From Mucilaginibacter terrenus (GTDB taxonomy: Bacteria > Bacteroidota > Bacteroidia > Sphingobacteriales > Sphingobacteriaceae), in the NCBI RefSeq assembly GCF_003432065.1, contig NZ_QWDE01000001.1:186001-250000 (forward strand): DNA of 64,000 nucleotides, written 5' to 3'. Under the pieces are notes generated by a model. The model had not been told where the DNA came from. It did no database searches and saw nothing but the letters and a program-made list of their open reading frames with translations. Below, piece after piece: positions 44,467 to 53,075 of the stretch (the stretch's first letter is position 1; every line of letters begins with the position of its first letter). The translations under genes and the position numbers were made by a program.

Positions 44467-46833
44467 ATGCGGTTAATTCTATCTACCATAATCCTGTTTG
44501 TTATCTGTTTTTCGGCTGCCGCGCAAACTGCGGTTATAAAAGGTACGGTCACCAGTGGCTTGTCAAACACAGTAGTGCAAAACGTTACCGTTAAGGTGGC
44601 CAACACAAACGAGGGTACGGTAACCGACTCGGCAGGTAACTATACTCTGCAGCTTAAACCGGGCAACTACAGCCTGCTGTTTACAAAAGTTGGGTTTAAA
44701 AGCAGGACCGCTTATGATATACAGGTAAACAGTGTTAAAGCAACAGTAGTAGACGTTGCGCTGGACGAGGAGACCGCAACATTAGATGAAGTAAAGGTGG
44801 TAGCCAGTTCAAGGCTTACAAAAACGCTGGAAAGTCCATTATCCCTGCGCAGCATAGGCGTATCAGAAATTAAGCGTAACCCCGGGGGCAACCGCGATAT
44901 ATCTAAAGTAATACAATCCCTCCCGGGGGTATCTGCACCGGTGAGTTTTCGTAACGACATCATCATACGGGGCGGGGCACCCAACGAAAACAGGTTTTAC
45001 CTGGATGGGGTAGAGATACCCAACATTAACCATTTTGCAACGCAGGGATCATCTGGCGGGCCGGTGGGATTGATCAACGTCGACTTTGTTAAAGAGGTTA
45101 ATTTCTACTCAGGGGCATTCCCGGCCAACCGTGGCAATGCTTTAAGTTCAGTTTTCGAATTCACTCAAAAGAACGGGCGGACCGATCGTATGGGTGCCAC
45201 CTTATCGCTTGGCTCAAGTGACCTTAGTGCGACACTGGAGGGGCCTCTCGGCAGCAAAACAACTTACCTGGCATCGTACAGGTACTCGTACCTGCAGGCA
45301 TTGTTTAAATTGCTGAAACTGCCGTTCCTGCCCACGTACCAGGACTTCCAATTTAAGGTAAAAACAAAGCTGGATAGCAAGAACGAACTTACATTGATAG
45401 GCTTGGGTGCTATAGACCGCTTTACGTTAAATAAAGAAGCTAACGATGAAGAAGACAAGCAATACTTTTTAGCCACTATACCCGAAAATACCCAAAACAG
45501 CTATAGTATAGGTGCCGTACTAAAGCATTTTACCCGCTATGGCTTTTCGCAGTTTGTAGTTAGCCGAAGTTACCTGGATAATAAAGCTAACAAGTTTCGC
45601 AACAATAACGAAAGTGAAGGATTGCTTTTAAAGTATGCATCTACAGAAACGGAGAACAAGTTCAGGTTTGAGAACACCAGCCAGCGTGGTAAGTACAAGG
45701 TGAACTTTGGTACGGGTGCCGAGAGCGCCGGTTATACCACCAATACCTTTAATGTGCTGCCTTATGGCAACCGCATCTATCAATCAGACCTGAATTTTTT
45801 TAAGTACAACTTTTTTGGCCAGGTAAGCCGCTCCTTTGCCGACAACAAGCTGTCGCTGTCAATAGGTGCACGTGCCGATGCAAATACCTATTCAAATAAG
45901 ATGAACAATCTGCTGAAGACCTTATCGCCCCGGTTCTCAGCCGCCTACAACTTTACGGACAGGTTGAGCATCAACTTTAACACCGGAATTTACTACCAGT
46001 TGCCTGCTTACACGGTGATGGGCTACCGTGACAGTACCGGAACATTGTTAAACAAGAGCCTCGATTATATACAGAACCGCCAGGTGGTGCTGGGACTGGA
46101 GTACAATACCTTAAAAGGAACCCGCTTCACGGTTGAAGGTTTCTACAAACAATACCGCAATTACCCAATAGTGCGCGTGCTGAATGATTCGATACCGCTG
46201 GCCAACCTCGGCGCCGATTTTGGCGTGGTAGGTAATGACCCTGTAGTAGGCGAGAGCAAGGGGAGGAGTTACGGAATAGAGTTCTTTGCGCAGCAGCGGC
46301 TTAACAAAGGCTTTTACGGAATCTTCGCGCTTACATTGTTTAAAAGCGAGTTCCAGAACAAGCGCGGTGATTATGTCGCCTCTTCATGGAACAACCGGTA
46401 CATCCTGAGCATGACAGCCGGTAAGCTGCTGAAGAGAAACTGGGAGGTAGGGGCCAAGCTACGGTTTACGGGTGGTAGTCCGTACACCCCTTACGACCAG
46501 GCATTGTCTTCACTTGTTTCAAACTACAGCACTTTCCCACAAGGTATACCTGCATACAACTTGCTGAACACCCAGGTGCCTGCCGCCTTTTACCAATTAG
46601 ATGCCCGTGTTGACAAGAAGTACTACTTTAAGCATTACTCCTTCAACTTTTACTTCGACATGCAAAATGTCACCGGTCATAAATACGACCAGCAGCCGAT
46701 AGTAGTTCCGGTGAAAGATGCGTCGGGTAATGTACAACCGGTGCCTGGCGATCCAACCCGCATTCAGACAAAATTCCTAAACAGAAAAGGCGGGAACATT
46801 CAGCCCACTATCGGCTTAATCTTCGAATTTTAG
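44467..46833 (+). CDS. TonB-dependent receptor with carboxypeptidase-regulatory-like domain
   Basis: A 788-residue outer-membrane receptor with a signal peptide (ending near SAAAQ), a CarboxypepD_reg-like domain (AVIKGTVTSGLSNTVVQNVT), a plug domain (DISKVIQSLPGVSAPVSFRN, IIIRGGAPNENRFYLDGVEI) and a barrel ending in IQPTIGLIFEF. It has no SusD partner. The size and plug type resemble receptors for siderophores or small ligands rather than glycans. A TATTTTTG at 44335-44342 matches the -7 promoter consensus, but no good -33 box accompanies it. Confidence 0.92.
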   Translation: MRLILSTIILFVICFSAAAQTAVIKGTVTSGLSNTVVQNVTVKVANTNEGTVTDSAGNYTLQLKPGNYSLLFTKVGFKSRTAYDIQVNSVKATVVDVALDEETATLDEVKVVASSRLTKTLESPLSLRSIGVSEIKRNPGGNRDISKVIQSLPGVSAPVSFRNDIIIRGGAPNENRFYLDGVEIPNINHFATQGSSGGPVGLINVDFVKEVNFYSGAFPANRGNALSSVFEFTQKNGRTDRMGATLSLGSSDLSATLEGPLGSKTTYLASYRYSYLQALFKLLKLPFLPTYQDFQFKVKTKLDSKNELTLIGLGAIDRFTLNKEANDEEDKQYFLATIPENTQNSYSIGAVLKHFTRYGFSQFVVSRSYLDNKANKFRNNNESEGLLLKYASTETENKFRFENTSQRGKYKVNFGTGAESAGYTTNTFNVLPYGNRIYQSDLNFFKYNFFGQVSRSFADNKLSLSIGARADANTYSNKMNNLLKTLSPRFSAAYNFTDRLSINFNTGIYYQLPAYTVMGYRDSTGTLLNKSLDYIQNRQVVLGLEYNTLKGTRFTVEGFYKQYRNYPIVRVLNDSIPLANLGADFGVVGNDPVVGESKGRSYGIEFFAQQRLNKGFYGIFALTLFKSEFQNKRGDYVASSWNNRYILSMTAGKLLKRNWEVGAKLRFTGGSPYTPYDQALSSLVSNYSTFPQGIPAYNLLNTQVPAAFYQLDARVDKKYYFKHYSFNFYFDMQNVTGHKYDQQPIVVPVKDASGNVQPVPGDPTRIQTKFLNRKGGNIQPTIGLIFEF

Positions 46834-46887
46834 AAAGGTCACCGAAAACGTTAAAATTTGAGTGGCTGACGTAGAAAACAGCGAAAT

Positions 46888-46901
46888 CTGCTGTACAGCA
46901 G
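46888..46901. promoter_or_regulatory. Perfect 14-bp palindrome in an intergenic region
   Basis: CTGCTGTACAGCAG is its own reverse complement. It lies in the 290-base gap between the TonB-dependent receptor and the Gfo/Idh/MocA gene, about 170 bases before the promoter of the latter. It could be a regulator site; nothing else supports a role. Confidence 0.3.
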
Positions 46902-47052
46902 TACATCGAAGCCTACTCCGTAAAATGAGGTTGTAAAAAGTGTGGTTTTTGAAGATTTTTGCTCGTGATTTCGACTTTTCAATGCCCTGATAACCCTGCT
47001 TTTTAGCTCCTGTTAATAACGGCATTTTTGTTAAGTAAAGTGGTGACACTGT

Positions 47053-47081
47053 TTTGTCACTATTTTTGGCGGGTAGTTTTG
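47053..47081 (+). promoter_or_regulatory. Bacteroidota-type promoter of the Gfo/Idh/MocA gene
   Basis: TTTG at 47053-47056 and TAGTTTTG at 47074-47081 match the -33 (TTTG) and -7 (TAnnTTTG) consensus with a 17-base spacer, slightly short. Transcription would begin around 47088, so translation must start downstream, supporting the ATG at 47124 rather than the one at 47028. Confidence 0.55.
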
Positions 47082-47123
47082 TATTTTTCGAAACATAAAA
47101 CAGTGCTGCAGGGTTGCTTTATT

Positions 47124-48446
47124 ATGGCAACCAACACACCGGAGAACACAGGTAACAACGGCGGATACTCCCGTAAAGATTTCTTAGCACTTACAGGTAA
47201 AACACTCGCGGCGGGAGCCGTGGGGTCTGTTTTGGTGAGTGATGCAACAGCGCAAAGCGTTACAAGTCAAGGAAGTACAGAAAGGAAGCCAGCCCATCAG
47301 GATGAGCCTATAGTGCTGGAGAAATGGAAGTCTGAAGTTGACCAGGCCAGCGGCCCAACGCCAACTCCTTTAGCTCCCGACCAAAGAGTAGGGTACGCTG
47401 TTGTAGGTTTAGGCCATTTAGCGTTGGAAAACATACTTCCTGCGATAACCGCGTGTAAAAAGTCGAAACTTGTTGCTTTAGTGAGCGGCAGCCCCGAAAA
47501 AATGCGAAAAGTGGCGGCGCAATACGGTGTAACACCTCAAAACTGCTACAGCTACCAAACTTACGACCAGTTAAAGAACAATAAAGAGGTAGAAGTAATT
47601 TACATTGTATTGCCTAATGGGCTTCATAAAGAGTATGTTATAAGAGGCGCAAAGGCAGGTAAGCACATTTTATGTGAGAAACCAATGGCTATCAGTTCGG
47701 CTGAATGTAAGGAAATGATAGCCGCTTGTAACCAGGCGGGAGTAAAACTTATGGTCGCGTATCGCATTCAATATCAACCACATCATCGTAAGTTGCGCGA
47801 GATGGTTCAGCAGAAAACCTTTGGTGAGCCTAAGCTGATAGAAGCATCAAATTGTCAGAGCAGCACTAATCCTGAACATTGGCGGCACAAGAAAGCTTTA
47901 GCCGGCGGCGGCGCGCTGCCGGATATTGGCCTGTACTGCCTGAACACCGTACGGTTTGTACTAAATGCAGAACCTACGGAAGTATTTGCCTACGGTTATA
48001 GTACACCTGGTAATCCGCTTTTTAGGGAGGTTGAAGAGCTGGTATCCTGGCAGATGAAGTTTGCTAATGGGCTGATAGCCAACTGCACAACAAACTACAA
48101 TGTGCACGAAAGCAGGCGTTACCGCGTGCTCTGCGAAAAAGGCTGGTTGAGTGTGGATAAGGCATTCGCGTACAAGGGCCAGAAACTGATGTCTGCTAAA
48201 GCAGATGGAAAACTGGAGCTTCAACAAGATATTGGTTTAACCGAAAAAGACCAGTTTGCTACCGAAATGGACTACTTTTCGCACTGTGTAATCTATAACA
48301 AAAAGCCTTTTACACCCGGCGAAGAAGGTTTGCAGGACCACCTTATTATGGAAGCTATCTACAAGTCAGCTGAAGAAGGCCGGCCAGTTAAACTTACTAG
48401 TTTACTGCCTGCTGGTTACAAGGGTGTTGAGCCGGAATCAGATTGA
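47124..48446 (+). CDS. Gfo/Idh/MocA family oxidoreductase with Tat-like leader
   Basis: A protein of 440 residues from the ATG at 47124, chosen because the promoter at 47053-47081 lies inside the longer frame. The N-terminus (YSRKDFLALTGKTLAAGAVG) resembles a Tat signal with RK in place of RR. The Rossmann domain begins RVGYAVVGLGHLALENILPA. The EKP motif is in ILCEKPMAISSAECK, and LAGGGALPDIGLYCLNTVRF is the usual active-site region. The layout is that of glucose-fructose oxidoreductase: a periplasmic NAD(P)-dependent sugar oxidoreductase with tightly held cofactor. The substrate is unknown. Confidence 0.88.
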   Translation: MATNTPENTGNNGGYSRKDFLALTGKTLAAGAVGSVLVSDATAQSVTSQGSTERKPAHQDEPIVLEKWKSEVDQASGPTPTPLAPDQRVGYAVVGLGHLALENILPAITACKKSKLVALVSGSPEKMRKVAAQYGVTPQNCYSYQTYDQLKNNKEVEVIYIVLPNGLHKEYVIRGAKAGKHILCEKPMAISSAECKEMIAACNQAGVKLMVAYRIQYQPHHRKLREMVQQKTFGEPKLIEASNCQSSTNPEHWRHKKALAGGGALPDIGLYCLNTVRFVLNAEPTEVFAYGYSTPGNPLFREVEELVSWQMKFANGLIANCTTNYNVHESRRYRVLCEKGWLSVDKAFAYKGQKLMSAKADGKLELQQDIGLTEKDQFATEMDYFSHCVIYNKKPFTPGEEGLQDHLIMEAIYKSAEEGRPVKLTSLLPAGYKGVEPESD

Positions 48447-48456
48447 TTAACAGTTG

Positions 48457-49191
48457 TTAAGCGCTGTTTAGCTGTTTAAACAGCCACGTTGTTGTTTCTA
48501 CCGCAGTTGTAAGAAACGCGGTTTTAAATTCATCAACATTATCAAATTTCAGTTGAGGCAATGTTCGGTGTTCATAGGTTATGCTAAACTCCAGATCTTC
48601 AAAGGGCCATGGCTCAACGGTAAGGCAGCCGGGCGCTATTTGCCTCAGGCAGTGTAGTTTTCCGTCAGGGCCGGTACTTATCTCCACCCGCCGTTCTTCA
48701 GGCTGGTCTTCGTGCTGGCAAATCAATAACGATAAAGCGTCGCACCACTCCAGCAGGCGGTAATCTTTTTCAAGTTGAATGTTATTGATTTTTAACTCTT
48801 TACACCATTCTTTTTTCTGGCTTGCCAGGTTTTTAAAGAACGCTATATTGACTTTATTTTCTTTTGCATCTCCTGCTAGAAACTCAAGGTGTGTAGCACT
48901 TAGTAGTGCAATGTACCTGCTTTTACTAAGTGTGTAAGTAAGCGTACGTTCACCATGCTCCAGTTGAAAAGCCCTCATTTTGAAGTCTGTAGGTCCGCCT
49001 TGTTCGGTAATTACGTCATCGCGTTCCAGTTCAATCTGTGCGTCATCGTGCTCAGCTACGGTCATTAAAAACTCCATCCAGCGTTCCGGGCGTTGCGCTT
49101 TCTGCCAATGCAGCGCGAATTCTGCAGCAAGTAATCCGTGCGCACGCTGGGTAACTATTTCCCAGCCGCCTTTACGATAATTAACAATCAT
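48457..49191 (-). CDS. DUF3891 family protein
   Basis: A 244-residue soluble protein. The N-terminus (GWEIVTQRAHGLLAAEFALH) and TVAEHDDAQIELERDD show conserved His/Asp positions that suggest a helical HD-like metal site, as in DUF3891. No signal peptide or membrane span is seen. Function is unknown. It converges with the Gfo/Idh/MocA gene (10 bases) and diverges from the fucose operon. Confidence 0.78.
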   Translation of the reverse strand: MIVNYRKGGWEIVTQRAHGLLAAEFALHWQKAQRPERWMEFLMTVAEHDDAQIELERDDVITEQGGPTDFKMRAFQLEHGERTLTYTLSKSRYIALLSATHLEFLAGDAKENKVNIAFFKNLASQKKEWCKELKINNIQLEKDYRLLEWCDALSLLICQHEDQPEERRVEISTGPDGKLHCLRQIAPGCLTVEPWPFEDLEFSITYEHRTLPQLKFDNVDEFKTAFLTTAVETTTWLFKQLNSA

Positions 49192-49351
49192 TTATATATG
49201 TGCGATATACGTTTTTATATATGGGGCATAATCCTATGCACTTTGTTTTATAACTTACCAACGTTTTGTCTTCTTCAAAGTTTCTATTGTTTCTAAGATC
49301 TTGTTCAAATAAGGGTTTGTTAAGTTTAAGTCTCACTAAAGAACACTGGTA

Positions 49352-50365
49352 ATGAGAACATTGATTTGTTTAGAACCCGGAGTTTTAAAAAGCTCCACCG
49401 CTAACATGCCAGAACCTAAAGATGGTAATGCTATACTGCGTATAAATAGAATAGGCATTTGCGGAACTGATATTCACGCTTTTGAGGGCACGCAGCCTTA
49501 TTTTTCATACCCGCGTGTTCTGGGTCACGAGCTCTCGGCAGAGGTGGTTAGCGTATCAGTAAATAGCGGTTTTATTGCTGGGGATGTTGTGACGGTGATC
49601 CCCTACAAAAACTGCGGTACTTGTATCGCCTGCAGGAATGGCAAAGAGAATTGTTGCGTGCAGATGCAGGTATATGGCGTACACGCTGATGGCGGCATGG
49701 CAGAGTTTTTTCAGGTTCCCGAGCGTTTACTTGTGCACGGGCAAGGGCTCAATCATGACGAACTTGCCTTGGTAGAACCCCTTGCTATAGGCGCACACGC
49801 AGTAAGGAGAGCTGGTTTAGTGCCCCGCGAGTTTGTTTTGGTAAACGGAGCTGGCCCTATTGGCTTGGCAGTAATGACATATGCAAAGATTGCTGGCTGT
49901 AAGGTGATTGCTGCTGACGTTAATCCGTATCGCCTTGAGTTTTGTCGCGATAAGGTGGGTACTGAGTACCTTGTCAATCCGGCTGATGGAGATATGGAAA
50001 CAAAACTACAGCATATCACCAGCGGTGATATGCCGACGGTGATATTTGATGCAACCGGCAATAAACAGGCTATTGAGAGTTCTTTTTCATACATGGCGCA
50101 TGGCGGCAGGTATGTTCTGGTAGGGTTACAAAAAGGGAACATTGAGGTTAATCATCCAGAATTCCATAAGCGGGAAGGGACACTGTTAAGTAGCCGCAAT
50201 GCCACCCGGCAGGATTTTGAGCAAGTTATATCCAGCATTCAGCAAAAGTTGATTGATCCCACGGTATTCATTACTCATCGTGCTGACTTTTATGATACAG
50301 ATGATAATCTTCAATTATATCTAACAAAGGAGAAGAACCTGATTAAAACGTTACTCTGTTTATAA
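49352..50365 (+). CDS. Zinc-dependent medium-chain dehydrogenase (LgoD/YjjN-like)
   Basis: A 337-residue MDR-family enzyme. The catalytic zinc site is in GICGTDIHAFEGTQPYFSYP and RVLGHE. Structural-zinc Cys residues are in PYKNCGTCIACRNGKENCC. The cofactor motif is NGAGPIGLAV. Segments such as YGVHADGGMAEF, IGAHAVRRA and NHPEFHKREGTLLSSRNAT closely recall E. coli YjjN (LgoD), which oxidises L-galactonate to D-tagaturonate. L-fuconate is 6-deoxy-L-galactonate, so an acid of the fucose route is a plausible substrate, but that is inference. It is first in the plus-strand run leading to the fucose genes. Confidence 0.87.
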   Translation: MRTLICLEPGVLKSSTANMPEPKDGNAILRINRIGICGTDIHAFEGTQPYFSYPRVLGHELSAEVVSVSVNSGFIAGDVVTVIPYKNCGTCIACRNGKENCCVQMQVYGVHADGGMAEFFQVPERLLVHGQGLNHDELALVEPLAIGAHAVRRAGLVPREFVLVNGAGPIGLAVMTYAKIAGCKVIAADVNPYRLEFCRDKVGTEYLVNPADGDMETKLQHITSGDMPTVIFDATGNKQAIESSFSYMAHGGRYVLVGLQKGNIEVNHPEFHKREGTLLSSRNATRQDFEQVISSIQQKLIDPTVFITHRADFYDTDDNLQLYLTKEKNLIKTLLCL

Positions 50366-50443
50366 TATCACGCATAAATTGATGCCCGTTGCTTACGATA
50401 GAAGGCAGAAAAAAAGCTATTTTAGTGCACTAACCAAGCCATC

Positions 50444-52645
50444 GTGAAAAATCATCTATTCACCTCATTTTATCTTCATCTGTTTATAGGAGCCACCTTA
50501 TTTGCTCCAGCTGTTGCTGCTGCTCAAAATATCACAATACCCGTCGAGACACAGCACAATGCGCTGGTTTTGCAAACAGATGCAGGTAAACACCTTAAAA
50601 TGGTATACTTCGGTGCTAAGCTAGCTAATGCTGCAGAGTACGCGTCTATAAAAAAGATGTACCGCCAGGCAGATGATTCTGAAGTGCTTGACGAGGCTTA
50701 CATGCCCTCGGGTTCTGAGGCTTTAGCCGAACCCGCAATAACTGTGACCCATTCAGATGGCAACAAATCATTAAGCCTGGCCTACGTAAGTCACACGGTT
50801 AGGAAGATAGATGATAACGTTTCCTTGCTTACCGTAAACCTAAAAGATCCGGCTTATCCTTTTGAAGTTCAGCTCTGTTATAAAACATTCTATAAAGAAG
50901 ATGTCACTGAACAATGGTGTACTATCAGGCATAACGAAAAAGGTGTTGTTACGCTAAATAAGTTCGCTTCCGCTAATTTAAACCTAAAAGGCGATAGCTT
51001 TTGGTTAAAACATTATCATGGTAATTGGGCGCTGGAAATGCAACCTGAAGAAACCAAACTCACTCACGGTATTAAAACGATAGATACTAAGCTGGGCACT
51101 CGCGCTAATTTGTATGAACAATCTATGTTCATGGTTTCTATAGACAAGCCAGCGACTGAAGATGAAGGTAAAGTGTTGTTTGGCGCCGTGGAGTGGTCTG
51201 GTAACTTCCGCGAAGATTTCGAACTGGATGTATCCAATAACCTGCGGGTAATCGCCGGCATAAACAATGCAGCCGCGGAATATCACCTGAAAGCAGGGGA
51301 AGACTTTATAACACCTGCGTTATTGTACACTTATTCTGACCACGGCAGGGGTGATGCGAGCCGGAAGCTACAGCGATGGGCACGCAAATACAAAATTGTA
51401 AATGGCGAAGGCGACAGGTTAACGCTCCTGAACAACTGGGAAGCCACTTACTTTGATTTTAATGAGACCAAACTGGCTCAATTGTTTAAGGACACCAAGA
51501 AGCTTGGAGTAGACCTGTTTTTGCTGGATGATGGCTGGTTTGCCAATAAGTATCCCCGCAACAGCGATAATGCAGGTTTGGGCGACTGGCAGGAAAACCG
51601 TGCAAAGCTGCCTAACGGCATTGGATGGCTAGTAAAAGAAGCACAAAATAACAGTGTTAAGTTTGGCATTTGGATTGAACCGGAAATGGTAAATCCTAAA
51701 AGCGAGTTGTACGAGAAACATCCGGACTGGGTGATAAAGCAACCAAACCGACCGGAAAAATACTTTAGAAACCAGTTGGTGCTTGATCTATCCAACCCAA
51801 AGGTGCAGGACTTTGTATTCGGCATTGTTAATGATCTTTTCACCAAACATCCTGATCTTGCTTACATTAAATGGGACTGTAATGCTGTTATTTACAATGC
51901 ATATTCTGCCTACTTGGGTAAGAACCAATCGCATTTATATACCGATTATGTGCGAGGCTTGTACAAGGTATTAGACAGGGTCAGAGCTAAATACCCCAAG
52001 GTGCCCATCATGCTTTGCTCAGGTGGTGGCGGCAGGGTAGATTATGGAGCGCTTAAATACTTTACCGAGTTTTGGCCGAGCGATAACACTGATCCACTTG
52101 AGCGTGTGTTCCTGCAATGGGAGTATTCTTATTTTTTCCCGGCCATTACCAGTTCCAACCATGTAACCGACTGGGGAAAGCAGCCAATAAAATATCGTGT
52201 AGATGTAGCTATGATGGGTAAGTTAGGCTTTGATATTGTGGTAAGTAAGCTGAATGAAAACGACTTAGCTTTTTGTCAGCAGGCAATACAAAACTACAAT
52301 GGCTTAAAAGAGGTGATATGGCACGGCGACCAGTACCGTTTGCTAAACCCATGGGAAAACGATGCAGCATCGGTAATGTATGTTAACGAGAACCGTTCGA
52401 GGGCAGTTGTTTTCAATTACCTGGTTAATAACCGCTATGATAAAGGCACTAGGGTTCCTGTGAAGTTCAAGGGGCTTGATCCGTTGAAGAAGTATGAGGT
52501 TAAAGAGATCAATGTTTACCCGGGCGGTAAGCCGGCTGTAAGTAACGCTACTTACTCGGGCGATTTCCTGATGAACGTAGGAGTCAATCCAAACGTAAAC
52601 GCTGGGCATACAAGCGTCGTTTTGCAGCTGGATGAAGTGAAGTGA
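50444..52645 (+). CDS. GH36 alpha-galactosidase
   Basis: A 733-residue exported enzyme starting at GTG 50444, which gives a clean signal peptide ending in AVAAAQ. The N-terminal beta-supersandwich leads to the barrel, with LLDDGWFANKYPRNSDNAGL and FGIWIEPEMVNPKSELYEKH typical of GH36. The nucleophile Asp is in AYIKWDCN and the acid/base Asp in WPSDNTD. It should release alpha-galactose from oligosaccharides in the periplasm. It is 78 bases after the LgoD-like gene and 89 before the mutarotase gene, which may have its own promoter. Why an alpha-galactosidase sits beside fucose genes is discussed in the findings. Confidence 0.92.
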   Translation: MKNHLFTSFYLHLFIGATLFAPAVAAAQNITIPVETQHNALVLQTDAGKHLKMVYFGAKLANAAEYASIKKMYRQADDSEVLDEAYMPSGSEALAEPAITVTHSDGNKSLSLAYVSHTVRKIDDNVSLLTVNLKDPAYPFEVQLCYKTFYKEDVTEQWCTIRHNEKGVVTLNKFASANLNLKGDSFWLKHYHGNWALEMQPEETKLTHGIKTIDTKLGTRANLYEQSMFMVSIDKPATEDEGKVLFGAVEWSGNFREDFELDVSNNLRVIAGINNAAAEYHLKAGEDFITPALLYTYSDHGRGDASRKLQRWARKYKIVNGEGDRLTLLNNWEATYFDFNETKLAQLFKDTKKLGVDLFLLDDGWFANKYPRNSDNAGLGDWQENRAKLPNGIGWLVKEAQNNSVKFGIWIEPEMVNPKSELYEKHPDWVIKQPNRPEKYFRNQLVLDLSNPKVQDFVFGIVNDLFTKHPDLAYIKWDCNAVIYNAYSAYLGKNQSHLYTDYVRGLYKVLDRVRAKYPKVPIMLCSGGGGRVDYGALKYFTEFWPSDNTDPLERVFLQWEYSYFFPAITSSNHVTDWGKQPIKYRVDVAMMGKLGFDIVVSKLNENDLAFCQQAIQNYNGLKEVIWHGDQYRLLNPWENDAASVMYVNENRSRAVVFNYLVNNRYDKGTRVPVKFKGLDPLKKYEVKEINVYPGGKPAVSNATYSGDFLMNVGVNPNVNAGHTSVVLQLDEVK

Positions 52646-52734
52646 TGCCGAATAATTGTAAGAAATACATTAATTTACTTTAAGCAAGCAGATATTGCTT
52701 TATTTGCATACTGCTAAACACCGCATCTCTTTAA

Positions 52735-53064
52735 ATGAAAAGATATTGTCTCACACTTGATCTTAAGGACGATCCGCAGCTTATAGCTGAATACGAGGAG
52801 TATCATAGTGCTGTTTGGCCGGAAATACTGCAGAGCATTACCGATAGCGGAATAGAACATATGGAGATATACCGGTATGGCAGTCGGCTTTTTATGATTA
52901 TGGAAGTAAACGAAACGTTCAGCTTTGAAGCAAAGAGCGCCGCGGATGCATCCAACAGCAAAGTACAGGAATGGGAAACGTTAATGTGGAACTATCAGCA
53001 GCCATTACCCGGCGCTAAGCCTGGCGAAAAGTGGATTCTTATGGAAAAGATTTTTGATTTATAA
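52735..53064 (+). CDS. L-rhamnose/L-fucose mutarotase (RhaM family)
   Basis: A 109-residue protein of the RhaM fold: KRYCLTLDLKDDPQLIAEYE, YHSAVWPEILQSITDSGIEH (catalytic His region), MEIYRYGSRLFMIMEV and WETLMWNYQQPLP. Family members interconvert anomers of L-rhamnose or L-fucose. The surrounding genes fit L-fucose, whose dehydrogenase acts on one anomer, so mutarotation would speed flux. It starts a tightly packed six-gene operon (11 bases to the next gene). Confidence 0.9.
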   Translation: MKRYCLTLDLKDDPQLIAEYEEYHSAVWPEILQSITDSGIEHMEIYRYGSRLFMIMEVNETFSFEAKSAADASNSKVQEWETLMWNYQQPLPGAKPGEKWILMEKIFDL

Positions 53065-53075
53065 TATTACAACAA

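Noticed and set aside
47028-47123. Longer start for the Gfo/Idh/MocA gene
   Set aside because: A good promoter lies inside this stretch, and the ATG at 47124 gives a Tat-like leader at the proper distance.
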